Shown piece after piece: positions 51,466 through 63,655 of a stretch of DNA of 64,000 nt. Within the stretch, counting starts at the first letter, position 1. Every line of letters begins with the position of its first letter. Under the pieces are notes generated by a model. That model was given only the letters and a program-made list of their open reading frames with translations, made no database searches and was not told the DNA's origin. The position numbers were made by a program, and so were the translations under genes. The stretch comes from Pseudorasbora parva (lineage: Eukaryota; Chordata; Actinopteri; Cypriniformes; Gobionidae). Location: positions 51,901,615 through 51,965,614 of the forward strand of contig NC_090176.1 of the NCBI RefSeq assembly GCF_024679245.1, read 5' to 3'.

Positions 51466-54400
51466 GATGAAGATGGGATGAAGAAGAGGTGATGATGAAG
51501 ATGTGATGAAGAAGAGGTGATGATGAAGATGTGATGATGAAGTGGTGATGATGAAGATGTGATGATGAAGAGGTGATGATGAAGAGGTGATGATGAATAG
51601 GTGATGATGAAGAGGTGATGAAGAAGAGGTGATGATGATGTGATGATGAAGAGGTGATGAAGAAGATGTGATGATGAAGAGGTGATGATGATGTGATGAT
51701 GAAGATGTGATGATGAAGAGGTGATGATGATGTGATGATGAAGAGGTGATGAAGAAGATGTGATGATGATGTGATGAAGAAGAGGTGATGATGAAGAGGT
51801 GATGATGAAGAGATGATGATGAAGATGTGATGATGAAGATGTGATGATGAAGAGGTGATGATGAAGAGGTGATGATGAAGATGTGATGATGAAGATGTGA
51901 TGATGAAGAGGTGATGAAGAAGAGGTGATGATGAAGATGTGATGATGAAGAGGTGATGATGAAGATGTGATGAAGAAGATGTGATGAAGAAGAGGTGATG
52001 ATGAAGAGGTGATGATGAAGATGTGATGAAGAAGAGGTGATGATGAAGAGGTGATGATGAAGATGTGATGATGAAGAGGTGATAATGAAGATGTGATGAA
52101 GAAGAGGTGATGATGAAGACGTGATGAAGAAGAGGTGATGATGAAGAGGTGATGATGAAGAGGTTATGATGAAGAGGTGATGAAGAAGATGTGATGATAA
52201 AGATGTGATGAAGAAGAGGTGATGATGAAGAGGTGATGATGAAGAGGTGATGATGAAGAGGTGATGATGAAGATGTGATGATGAAGAGGTGATGATGAAT
52301 AGGTGATGATGAAGAGGTGATGAAGAAGAGGTGATGATGATGTGATGATGAAGAGGTGATGATGAAGAGGTGATGATGATGTGATGATGAAGAGGTGATG
52401 AAGAAGATGTGATGATGATGTGATGAAGAAGAGGTGATGATGAAGAGGTGATGATGAAGAGGTGATGATGAAGAGGTGATGATGAAGAGGTGATGATGAT
52501 GTGATGATGAAGAGGTGATGATGAAGATGTGATGATGAAGATGTGATGATGAAGAGGTGATGATGAAGATGTGATGAAGAAGAGGTGATGATGAAGATGT
52601 GATGAAGAAGAGGTGATGATGAAGAGGTGATGATGAAGATGTGATGAAGAAGAGGTGATGATGAAGAGGTGATGATGAAGAGGTGATGATGAAGATGTGA
52701 TGATGAAGAGGTGATGATGAAGATGTGATGAAGAAGAGGTGATGATGAAGATGTGATGAAGAAGAGGTGATGATGAAGAGGTGATGATGAAGAGGTTATG
52801 ATGAAGAGGTGATGAAGAAGATGTGATGATGAAGATGTGATGAAGAAGAGGTGATGATGAAGATGTGATGAAGAAGAGGTGATGATGAAGATGTGATGAA
52901 GAAGAGGTGATGATGAAGAGGTGATGATGAAGAGGTGATGATGAAGATGTGATGATGAAGATGTGATGATGAAGAGGTGATGATGAAGAGGGGATGATGA
53001 AGATGTGATGATGAAGATGTGATGAAGAAGAGGTGATGATGAAGATGTGATGAAGAAGAGGTGATGATGAAGAGGTGATGATGAAGAGGTGATGAAGAAG
53101 ATGTGATGATGAAGATGTGATGAAGAAGATGTGATGATGAAGAGGTGATGATGAAGAGGTGATGATGAAGAGGTGATGATGAAGATGTGATGATGAAGAG
53201 GTGATGATGAAGAGGTGATGATGAAGAGGTGATGATGAAGAGGTGATGAAGATGTGATGATGAAGAGGTGATGATGAAGAGGTGATGATGAAGAGGTGAT
53301 GATGATGTGATGATGAAGAGGTGATGATGAAGATGTGATGATGAAGAGGTGATGATGAAGAGGTGATGATGAAGATGTGATGATGAAGAGGTGATGATGA
53401 AAAGGTGATGAAGATGTGATGATGAAGATGTGATGATGAAGATGTGATGATGAAGAGGTGATGATGAAGAGGTGATGATGATGAAGAGGTGATGATGAAG
53501 ATGTGATGATGAAGAGGTGATGATGAAGAGGTGATGATGAAGATGTGATGATGAAGAGGTGATGATGAAAAGGTGATGAAGATGTGATGATGAAGATGTG
53601 ATGATGAAGAGGTGATGATGAAGAGGTGATGATGAAGAGGTGATGATGAAGATGTGATGATGAAGAGGTGATGATGAAGAGGTGATGATGAAGATGTGAC
53701 GAAGAAGAGGTGATGATGAAGAGGTGATGATGAAGAGGTGATGATGAAGATGTGATGATGAAGAGGTGATGATGAAGATGTGATGATGAAGAGGTGATGA
53801 TGAAGAGGTGATGATGAAGATGTGATGATGAAGAGGTGATGATGAAGATGTGATGATGAAGAGGTGATGAAGATGTGATGATGAAGATGTGATGATGAAG
53901 AGGTGATGATGAAGATGTGATGATGAAGAGGTGATGATGAAGAGGTGATGAAGAAGAGGTGATGATGATGTGATGATGAAGAGGTGATGAAGAAGATGTG
54001 ATGATGAAGAGGTGATGATGAAGATGTGATGATGAAGATGTGATGATGAAGAGGTGATGATGAAGAGGTGATGATGAAGAGGTGATGATGATGTGATGAT
54101 GAAGAGGTGATGAAGAAGATGTGATGATGAAGAGGTGATGATGAAGATGTGATGATGAAGAGGTGATGATGAAGATGTGATGAAGAAGAGGTGATGATGA
54201 AGATGTGATGATGAAGAGGTGATGAAGAAGAGGTGATGATGAAGAGGTGATGATGAAGAGGTGATGATGAAGAGGTGATGATGAAGAGGTGATGATGAAG
54301 AGGTGATGATGAAGAGGTGATGATGAAGAGGTGATGATGATGTGATGATGAAGAGGTGATGAAGAAGATGTGATGATGAAGAGGTGATGATGAAGATGTG

Positions 54401-56632
54401 ATGATGAAGAGGTGATGATGAAGATGTGATGATGAAGAGGTGATGATGAAGATGTGATGATGAAGAGGTGATGATGAAGAGGTGATGATGAAGAGGTGAT
54501 GATGAAGATGTGATGATGAAGAGGTGATGATGAAGATGTGATGAAGAAGAGGTGATGATGAAGATGTGATGATGAAGAGGTGATGATGAAGATGTGATGA
54601 TGAAGAGGTGATGATGAAGATGTGATGATGAAGAGGTGATGATGAAGAGGTGATGATGAAGAGGTGATGAAGATGTGATGATGAAGATGTGATGATGAAG
54701 ATGTGATGATGAAGAGGTGATGATGAAGAGGTGATGATGAAGAGGTGATGATGATGTGATGATGAAGATGTGATGATGAAGAGGTGATGATGAAGAGGTG
54801 ATGATGAAGAGGTGATGATGAAGATGTGATGATGAAGAGGTGATGATGAAGAGGTGATGAAGATGTGATGATGAAGAGGTGATGATGAAGAGGTGATGAT
54901 GAAGAGGTGATGATGAAGATGTGATGATGAAGATGTGATGATGAAAAGGTGATGAAGAAGATGTGATGATGAAGATGTGATGATGAAGAGGTGATGATGA
55001 AGATGTGATGAAGAGGTGATGAAGAAGGTGTGATGATGAAGATGTGATGAAGAAGAGGTGATGATGAAGATGTGATGAAGAAGAGGTGATGATGAAGAGG
55101 TGATGATGAAGATGTGATGAAGAAGAGGTGATGATGAAGAGGTGATGATGAAGATGTGATGATGAAGAGGTGATGATGAAGAGGTGATGATGAAGATGTG
55201 ATGATGAAGATGTGATGAAGAAGATGTGATGATGAAGATGTGATGAAGAAGAGGTGATGATGATGTGATGATGAAGAGGTGATGATGAAGAGGTGATGAT
55301 GAAGAGGTGATGATGAAGAGGTGATGATGATGTGATGATGAAGAGGTGATGAAGAAGATGTGATGATGATGTGATGAAGAAGAGGTGATGATGAAGAGGT
55401 GATGATGAAGAGGTGATGATGAAGAGGTGATGATGATGTGATGATGAAGAGGTGATGATGAAGAGGTGATGATGAAGATGTGATGATGAAGATGTGATGA
55501 TGAAAAGGTGATGATGAAGATGTTATGAAGAAGAGGTGATGATGAAGAGGTGATGATGAAGAGGTGATGATGAAGATGTGATGATGAAGAGGTGATGATG
55601 AAGATGTGATGAAGAAGAGGTGATGATGAAGATGTGATGAAGAAGAGGTGACGATGAAGAGGTGATGATGAAGATGTGATGAAGAAGAGGTGATGATGAA
55701 GAGGTGATGATGAAGAGGTGATGATGAAGATGTGATGATGAAGAGGTGATGATGAAGAGGTGATGATGAAGAAGAGGTGATGATGAAGATTTGATGAAGA
55801 AGAGGTGATGATGAAGAGGTGATGATGAAGAGGTTATGATGAAGAGGTGATGAAGAAGATGTGATGATGAAGATGTGATGATGAAGAGGTGATGATGAAG
55901 ATGTGATGAAGAAGAGGTGATGATGAAGAGGTGATGATGAAGATGTGATGAAGAAGAGGTGATGATGAAGAGGTGATGATGAAGAGGTGATGATGAAGAT
56001 GTGATGATGAAGATGTGATGATGAAGAGGTGATGATGAAGAGGTGATGATGAAGAGGTGATGATGAAGAGGTGATGATGATGTGATGATGAAGAGGTGAT
56101 GATGAAGAGGTGATGATGATGTGATGATGAAGATGTGATGAAGATGTGATGATGAAGAGGTGATGATGAAGATGTGATGATGAAGAGGTGATGATGAAGA
56201 GGTGATGATGAAGAGGTGATGATGATGTGATGATGAAGAGGTGATGAAGAAGATGTGATGATGAAGAGGTGATGATGAAGATGGGATGATGAAGAGGTGA
56301 TGATGAAGATGTGATGATGATGAAGAGGTGATGATGAAGATGTGATGAAGAAGAGGTGATGATGAAGATGTGATGATGAAGAGGTGATGATGAAGATGTG
56401 ATGATGAAGAGGTGATGATGAAGAGGTGATGATGATGAAGAGGTGATGATGAAGATGTGATGATGATGAAGAGGTGATGATGAAGATGTGATGATGAAGA
56501 GGTGATGATGAAGATGTGATGATGATGAAGAGGTGATGATGAAGATGTGATGATGAAGAGGTGATGATGAAGATGTGATGATGAAGAGGTGATGATGAAG
56601 AGGTGATGATGAAGAGGTGATGATGAAGATGA
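51466..56632. repeat. 14-bp purine-rich minisatellite, about 370 units
   Basis: Units are GATGATGAAGAGGT, GATGATGAAGATGT and GATGAAGAAGAGGT, with a few 8- and 17-base variants. Over 5.1 kb the plus strand contains almost no C. Because 42 bases hold three units, the reverse strand reads as Ser/His/Leu/Ile/Phe repeats, giving a 398-codon frame (55523-56719) that is only a by-product. Confidence 0.97.
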
Positions 56633-56639
56633 TCCCTTC

Positions 56640-57050
56640 AGAGAAAAGGGATTTGTTTTGTAGAACTCAAGGGTTCTTGACTTCCAAAAACAGAGAAATG
56701 TCTTAAATGTCTGCTTCATACTTTCATGTTTAATTGGTTATTTAAAATTTTTCCAAGTGATATACAAGCTGTAATTAAATTAGATTTTTTTTTTTTTTAA
56801 ATTCATTAATAATTACTAATTCTATAAAACCATGCCATCCAAATCATCACTTCTCAAAGGATTGCCTTTAAGGTTTCTTGTATTGGTTTATAAATCACAG
56901 CATATTCTGGCCCCTCTGTTCATTCACACGGTCTGTGAAGATCCGTTCCAGATTATCCTCTAGTGATAATCTTCTGGCACAATATACAGGAGTTCAGAAA
57001 CGATCAGGTGGGTCTTCTTTTAGCCACTACACTCTAAATAAGTCAGAATT
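56640..57050. other. No gene recognised
   Basis: Non-coding, AT-rich after 56710. Confidence 0.4.
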
Positions 57051-57420
57051 TAATATTTTTGTCATAATATCGACTTTTAATGTCATAATTATGGCTTTTT
57101 AAGTAATAATTTTAACTTTTAATCATATAATTAGGATGATTAGTATGCAATAATTTTGAAATTTTTAAGTCATAATTAAATTTTTTGTCAGTTTTGACAC
57201 ATTATATCTTTAAGTCAGAATTCCATTTGTTTTATGTCATAATTTCAACTTTTTATGTCAATTTACTTGTTAGAATTCTGCTTCAGTATATCATAATTAT
57301 GACTTTTAAAGTCAGAATTTCACATTTTTGTCATAATATCAACTTTTAATGCCATTTCAAGTAATAAAAATGTGTTCACCGTTTTTTGCTTAAATAAAAA
57401 AATGAAAAAGGTGATTTTTA
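57050..57420. repeat. AT-rich CATAATT repeat, second site
   Basis: GTCATAATT, ACTTTTAATG and AAGTCAGAATTT words recur as in 39812-42450. Confidence 0.55.
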
Positions 57421-57552
57421 TCTCACAATTCTGACTGTATAAACTGCAAAGATTGCAAGATATTGTATAAAATTGGAAAAAATATCAAAGAATTTCTGCA
57501 TTGAATGTTTTTTTTTTTTTTTTCAATGCAGAAACAAGCTGAACTTGTGTGT

Positions 57553-57804
57553 TCACTGCAAAAAATGCTCTTCTTACTCAGTATTTTTGAGAAAAATAAT
57601 CTTAATTCAAACAGAAAACAAGATTATTTTTCTCACCGCATTGGCAGATTATTTATCTTATTTTAAGCAAAAACTCTCTTCATTTTGAGTTATTTTGTCC
57701 CAAAACAAGACAATAATTTTTTGTTTAACTAAAAACTTTAAGATTTTTTTGATATTTTGACTAAACAAGACAAAAATATTAAGTAAGAAATCTTTTTTTG
57801 CTGA
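57553..57804. mobile_element. Palindromic MITE, copy 2
   Basis: It begins CACTGCAAAAAATGCTCTTC and contains GCATTGGCAGATTATTTATC, AACTCTCTTCATTTTGAGTT and AACAAGACAAAAATATT, shared with 26446-26842. The left arm is partly lost, so it no longer folds fully. Confidence 0.75.
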
Positions 57805-58540
57805 AGGTTTTCCTGAAGTCTTCTGCGCGTGAGATTGGACAGCGATCGGCCTGGGATGGAGCCAGAATGATAATGGAGCGATTGGCTGCAGAACAGACCT
57901 GACAAACTGAGCTCAATATTTATCATCCATTACACCATATCCAGTATCCCCATATTTATGTATCTGTCCTGAAATGGCTTAAAAATGCTTTTTTTCTCCA
58001 GTCAGAGGGACATGAATCATTGTTATTTATATACTATATTAATGCACATTAATAAACAGCAATATTTCCCTGGGTGTTTTCAAAACTATTTAAGCCATTT
58101 TAGTTTTAATTTACTGGTGTTTATATCAGAGATGCACAAAGATGAATATTGTGTTTATTGCCCAGCAGCATTCCAGATGAATTTGAGGGATTCGGGGGAA
58201 AAAAGGGCCAGAGAAGTGGTGGACCTGATTTATCTGAGATTATGGGCAGTTTATGGAGGTATGATGGACATCTGGGACTCCTGGTTTCTGTTCTTGGAGC
58301 CGAAAGCTGCGTGACCTCAGAGAGACTGGATTAATGAGATCATATTTCATGCAGACAAATCATTTTCTAATGTACTCAGGTTTTCTGTGTGCTCCAAAAG
58401 TGCAGCAATGCCATAGAAGAACTGTTTTTGGCTCCATCGTTTCAGTGATCAGTTCTTAAAAGAACCATTTTTTCTTACAGTCAAGAACATTTTAATAATC
58501 CCTTTTCCACTATAAAGATCTCTGGACAGGCTCCATGGAG
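57805..58540. other. Single-copy-looking block, candidate conserved element
   Basis: 57820-57960 and 58125-58370 are balanced, unrepeated and free of recognisable repeats. A frame at 57985-58314 (109 codons) has no domain, and its overlap with another frame argues against coding. It could be one or two conserved non-coding elements. Confidence 0.3.
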
Positions 58541-58548
58541 GTTAGAGG

Positions 58549-58667
58549 AGACCTATTATGCAAACTTCACTTTTACATGGTGTTTGAACATAAATGTGTG
58601 TCGGCAGTGTGTGCACAACCGCTCTATAATGGTAAGAAGCCATGACTCCTTTTTTTAAATTCTCATA
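58549..58667. repeat. Edge of a dispersed repeat (GAGACCTATTATGC)
   Basis: GGAGACCTATTATGCAAACT resembles the start of a repeat common in cyprinids. Its continuation may be 59760-60183 and 61197-61560. Confidence 0.35.
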
Positions 58668-59460
58668 AATCATAAGCAGTCATACTCCTTATGAAGTACA
58701 GTCAAAGTAACATCCACATGGATGGAGGACCCAAGGTTTCCCAGCAGAACATTGCCCAAAGCATCACACTGCCTCTGCCGGCTCGCCTTCTTCCCATAGT
58801 GCATCCTGGGGCCATGTGTTCCCCAGGTAAGCCACACACACACCCGGCTATCCACGTGATGTAGAAGAACACGTGATTCCTCAGACCAGGCCACCTTCTT
58901 CCATTGCTCCGTGGTCCAGTTCTGATGCTCACGTGCCACTGTTGGTGCTTTCGGCGGGGTCAGGGGTCAGAGGTCACCCTGCCGCCCCATACGCCTCAAA
59001 CTGAGCTGCTCTGTGTATTCTGACAGCTTTCTATCAGAACCAGCATTAACTTCTGGAGCAGTTTGAGCTCCAGTAGCTCGTCTGTTTGATCGGACCCCAC
59101 GGGCCAGCCTTCGCTCCCCATGGTCATCAATGAGCCTTGGCCGCCCATGACCCTGTGGCCGGTTCTCCACTGGTCCTTCCTTGGAGCACTTTTGATAGAT
59201 ACTGACCACTGCAGACCGGGAACAGCCCACAAGAGCTGCAGTTTTGGAGATGCTCTGACCCAGTCGTCTAGCCGTCACAATCTGGCCAAACTCGCTCAAA
59301 TCCTTACGCTTGCCCATTTCTCCTGCTTCACACACATCAACTCTGAGGACTAAATGTTCACTTGCTGCCTAATATATCCCACCCACTAACAGGAGCCGTG
59401 ATGAAGAGATCATCAGTGATATTCACTTCACCTGACAGTGGTCATAATGTTATGCCTAAT
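58668..59460 (-). pseudogene. Broken Tc1-like transposase and one element end
   Basis: A true ATG at 59317 begins [20 protein letters not shown], then [20 protein letters not shown], the paired-type HTH DNA-binding region of Tc1 transposases. After RRMGRQ the frame is lost. The catalytic part resumes at 58939 with HQNWTTEQWKKVAWSEESR and HHVDSRVCVW, which is the first catalytic block. Tc1 has Asp in the WSDES motif; here it is WSEES. The segment that normally joins the two parts is largely missing, and the sequence stops at about 58668 before the other two catalytic residues. CAGTGGTCATAATGTTATGC at 59436 is probably the remaining terminal repeat. Confidence 0.8.
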
Positions 59461-60183
59461 CATTATGTATGTATGTATAACTTTTGCTAGGTGATTTGAC
59501 AGCACTAAAAGTAATTTAAAAAAAGAAATACTTCCAGATGTCAAGTTATTTAATTGCTATTTTGTTTTGTAAATATTTAGCAATTTATTAGCAAATATTT
59601 ATTGTTAAATTTACATTTCGTTCTCACTAGGTGAGATTCAATCATTCACAAACCCTTGAGTTTATCAGCCAGAGAAATACTGCTCATATCTCATCATAAC
59701 AGAGTTTGACTGTTTTTATAAAGGTAAAATAACTGAAAGTGAATATTTACACTGTTACAAATGCTGGTGTCCACTCTTGCATTAAAGAGGAAGTCTTGCT
59801 GTTGTTTTCTGGCTCTACTAGAGCAGGTAATGTTGATTATTTCCTCTTATTCTCCATTGTTGCGGCTCCTCTCTTCCCAGTCTGTCAGTAACTCTGTCTC
59901 TCTGATGCCCCGCTTTCTGAGAAGCACACTGTGCTCTGATTGGTGGGCTGAAGCGGTGTGTTGGGATTGGTGTTTGGGAAATGTCCCGCCCCTTCCCATA
60001 GCAGCCAGTTTCAAAACACTAACTCAACCAGGCCCCGCCCCTTTATTCTGCATCTGAATGATTTAAAGTGGTGTTTGCATGCGATTTGACTTGTTTAACT
60101 TTAGTTAGTGTGTAATGTCGCTGCTTGAGCATAAACAGTCTCTGCAAAGTTACAGCGCAACGTTCAATGCAAACGGAGATATT
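59461..60183. repeat. Dispersed repeat surrounding a Harbinger-like insertion (left part)
   Basis: 59760-60183 includes GGAAATGTCCCGCCCCTTCC and GCAAAGTTACAGCG, familiar dispersed fish sequence, and stops where the next element begins. 59461-59750 is AT-rich with nothing recognised. Confidence 0.35.
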
Positions 60184-61196
60184 GGGCTCTATTTTAACGA
60201 TCTGAAACGCAAGTGTCAAAGCCCGCAGCGTAAGTAACTTTGTGGGCGGGTCTCGGCGCTGGTGCTATTTTCCCGGCGGGATAAATGGCTCTTGTGCCCG
60301 GCGCGAATCTAAAATGGGTTGGTCTGAAGTAGCTTCATTATTCATAGGTGTGGTTTGGGCGTAACGTGAATAAACCAATCAGAGCGGCATCCAACATTCC
60401 CTTTAAAAGCAGCTGCGCAAGTTCCATTATGGGTCGCTATTATTATGGCGTATTTACCAGACGCACGCCAGGAGCGGTTCACAGCCGACGAGACTGATGT
60501 TCTTGTAGAGCAGTGAAGGACAGGGGAGTTGTGTTGTATGGGGATGGGAGTAACCCACCGACAATAGCGTCGGTTAAACAGTTTTTTCAGTTTTTTTTTT
60601 TTTTTCCTGGTTCTTGACAAACAAACCAATGTGTCAGATGTCCTTATATACAGATATGTCTTGCCACTGTTGGGCAAACAGGTCTGATCCTTAATTACTA
60701 CAATAGGCCTGAATAATTTGTAAGCTAGATTTATGCCTATTTTTTCACATCTTCGTGGCACACCACAATGATTTCCGTCATCTCATGTGTTAATATTTTT
60801 TTAGTGTAACAATTTATGATTTGCAGAAATAACTGTTGCATCTGTGTAGATTTCATGAGCAAAGTGTCTGCGCGTTGTGCACGCTATACATTATGGTCAA
60901 GCATGCGCCCTTAAAATAGCAGAATGAACAACGCGCAATGCGCCGCTGACTTTAGACTGGGTTTTTTCTGGTCAGTGGCGCGATTGTTTAATGAAACAGC
61001 AAAATAGCTCCAGGGATTGTTTGCGCCGGAACACGCCTCCTTTTTTGCGCTGAACCGCCCAGGGAGCACAAGTTCATTCACTAGTTTAGCGACGTGCTTC
61101 TGTGGAGGGAAAAGCGCGCTTTCCGCGGGTGCAAAATAGGAATGACACATGCGGCGGTGTACAAAGTCAATTGCGCTGGGTGCAAGATATGGCTCC
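60184..61196 (+). mobile_element. Harbinger-like non-autonomous element
   Basis: The left end GGGCTCTATTTTAACGATCT and the right end (inverted GGAGCCATATCTTGCACCC) are the sort of ends seen on abundant cyprinid Harbinger-type elements. The right side has AAAGTCAATTGCGCTGGG. A MYB-like exon remnant lies inside (60445-60593); PIF/Harbinger elements carry a MYB-like second gene. No DDE transposase is seen. Confidence 0.55.
60445..60593 (+). pseudogene. Frameshifted MYB-like exon of a Harbinger element
   Basis: ATG at 60445 begins MAYLPDARQERFTADETDVL and reads VEQ then stop. One base on, the next frame continues VKDRGVVLYGDGSNPP and TIASVKQFF, as expected for a MYB/SANT-like trihelix with its first helix in one frame and the rest in another. 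A T-run follows at 60589. In intact elements this protein helps the transposase enter the nucleus and bind the ends. This copy is dead. Confidence 0.55.
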
Positions 61197-61560
61197 TTGT
61201 CTTTTAAAGTTACGGCAGTTTATTGCCTACAAAAATGGCCGGTTTGGACTACAACAAGCTTCTTCCTGGGTTGGGTTCCTGGGTTGACATCATAAACCCT
61301 CGCTAGTCTCCGCAGATGTGACTTCTGCCTGTAATGGGAAGGGGCGTGGCCTTAATCTGTGCTTGGCACTTCAGCCAATGAAAATACAGGAAACTACATT
61401 TGGCCATCTGACCAATCTAAGACCATTGCGTTTTTCAGAGGGAGGGGCTTCATAGAAGCAGGAAGCAGACGAGCCGTTCAAAGCACAGACAGCGGTGTGG
61501 AATAAAGGGAGAATAGAAGAAAAATACAGCATAAAAAAAGAAGTATTAAAACACATCGAC
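61197..61560. repeat. Dispersed repeat (right part)
   Basis: It contains GGGTTGACATCATAAACCCT and GTAATGGGAAGGGGCGTGGC, and probably continues the repeat to the left of the Harbinger-like element. Confidence 0.35.
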
Positions 61561-61836
61561 ACAAAGCCCATCTCACTACAGGCTGGACAATAATGTTACA
61601 ATGCAGCGAGAATAGTTATTGTGCGCACAAAAAATAAAATAACGGCTTTATCCGCCAGTTTATTGTCTTCCGTGTAGATCTCGGCCGTGAGCTCAGGCGA
61701 AGATATGCGTCATATTCTCTCGCAGTTCATGTCAATAACTGGACGTGATAAAGTCGTTAGTTAGATTTTTGCACACAATAACTATTCTCGTCGCGTTGTA
61801 ACATTATTGTCCAGCCGCTGTAGTGAGATGGGCTGT
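61561..61836. repeat. About 275-bp inverted-repeat element
   Basis: The left arm (CCCATCTCACTACAG, GCTGGACAATAATGTTACAA, GCGAGAATAGTTATTGTG) recurs inverted at the right end. The arms are about 70 bp. The interior is unremarkable. Confidence 0.75.
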
Positions 61837-62045
61837 GTGTGGATGTGTTTAGGGCCTTTATGGGTCTTGTGAGTGGGAATGGACTGAATGCCAATGGAGG
61901 CCTATCTGAAGCCTTTCTCAGCTTTACACTAAAATATCTTCATTTGTGTTCTGAAGATGAACGAAGGTCTGACAGGTGTCCGACAACATGAGGGAGAGTC
62001 ATTAATGACATAATATAAATTTTTGGGTGAAATAACCCTTTAAAT
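61837..62045. repeat. Dispersed repeat end (TGGGTGAAATAACCCTTTAA)
   Basis: GTGTTCTGAAGATGAACGAA, GGAGAGTCATTAATGACATA and the final TTTTTGGGTGAAATAACCC are a well-known fish repeat end, the inverse of 20645-20735. Confidence 0.6.
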
Positions 62046-62630
62046 GACGAATATTGATAAGATCGATGGGCGAGCGGTTCGAGCCAATGCATGAGCAGCA
62101 CTTTCCCCTTCCTGAAGCCGCTGAGATGAGCAAACGAACGAGCAGATGGCCTGAAGTCAACATAAAGAGGACATTGGGGGCGTGAATGTGAGATCATGTT
62201 TCTGCTGGTGCTCTGTGCATTTGTCTTTAAAGGTTCGGCTGGTTAGTGACTGCATGTTTGGAACTAATTTGCAAGTAACTGATCAACTGACGTCTGACAC
62301 TGAGCAATGAAAGGTCTTCTCTGTAGTCATCTCAGAGGCATGCCAATAAATCAAACGGACATGTGGCTCCGCTTCATCCTGAATGTAAAGTGTCAAGTGT
62401 TTTGAGCTGCTGGGACAGAGACGTTCAGCCCATATGCGAGCCATTTGTTTGGGATAAACGAGAAGAAATGATGGGCTTGACAACCTGCACATCTGGAGGC
62501 ACTGAGCAGATGCTGTCGGCGTGAGAGAGTGAATGAAGAAAGCTTGACTTTTCTTTTTTAAGTGAAGGACAGAAACGTATGAGACGCACCTGCAGCATCC
62601 AGACGAGAGGAGCGGAGGGTCATGTGATAA
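62046..62630. other. Single-copy-looking block
   Basis: No repeat is recognised in 62140-62625 and no coding frame with a domain. It may be conserved non-coding sequence. Confidence 0.3.
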
Positions 62631-62637
62631 AGATAAA

Positions 62638-62898
62638 TGAATGAATGAATGAATGAATGAATGAATGAATGAATGAAATTATATATAATTAATTAATTTA
62701 TTAATTAATTTAATTATTTCATTTTATAATTTCACATAAATAAATATAATTTCATAATATATAAATGTAATATTAATAACTATTTTTATTATATTAATAC
62801 AATTATTTAATATTTAATAAATACATTTAATATATTCAAAATTCTATTAACAAACAAACAAACAAACAAACAAACAAACAAACAAACAAATAAACAAA

Positions 62899-62949
<51 letters not shown>

Positions 62950-63655
62950 ATGTGACCGGAGATAATTTTTATTAAATAAATGTATACATTTAATCAATTA
63001 AAAACTCCTGTTTTTATAATATTATTTTTAAAAGTTCAGTAAAACAGAATATGTACAAAAATAAATTAATTAATTAATTAAATAAATAAATATATTAAAA
63101 ACCTAAGTAAATTATTTTATATTTAATAAAATAAATTTCCTATATTTTTATCCTGTTAATATAAGATCCACAAACTCAATAAGCACTAAATTAATCAATT
63201 AACTAATTAATGGTTATTAAATAAACATTTCAATAAATTAATAAGTTTAATAAATTAAAATGTCCTTTTTTAAATTATTTTAAAGGTTCAATTAAACAGA
63301 ATAAGCACACAATAAAAAAAAACATTAAATTAATTATTTAATAAATAAAAAATAAGTAAATTATTTAATAGTTAATTAATTAAAATGTTCTGGTTTTATC
63401 CACTTAATATGTTAACAGTTAAAAAAATACAATAAAACTATTAGATAATTTAAAATTACTAGAAAAAAATTTAATAATAATTTTACTAAATATCGTAAAT
63501 TAAAATTGCCTATTTTTATCTTGTTAATATCCTAAGAGTTCAACAAAGACAATAAGCACAAAAAATAAAAAATAAAAATAAACAAACAAACCAACCAACA
63601 AACAGATAAACAAACAAACAAACAAACCAATCAATCAATCAATCAATCGTAAAAT
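62638..63655. repeat. AT-rich low complexity with tetranucleotide runs
   Basis: (GAAT)n to 62677, then ATTAATTA/ATAAT sequence, (AACA)n at about 62852-62890 and (AAAT)n to 62952. A loose AAT-rich stretch follows, with repeated TTTTTAT...AAGTTCA words, ending with CAAA and TCAA runs (63585-63648). Confidence 0.9.

Noticed and set aside
55523..56719. 398-codon frame of His/Ser/Leu/Ile repeats on the minus strand
   Set aside because: It is the 14-bp minisatellite read in one frame: three units make 42 bases, so the frame stays open without any selection.
57985..58314. 109-codon open frame as a host exon
   Set aside because: No domain, no convincing splice signals, and an overlapping frame of similar length; more like non-coding sequence.
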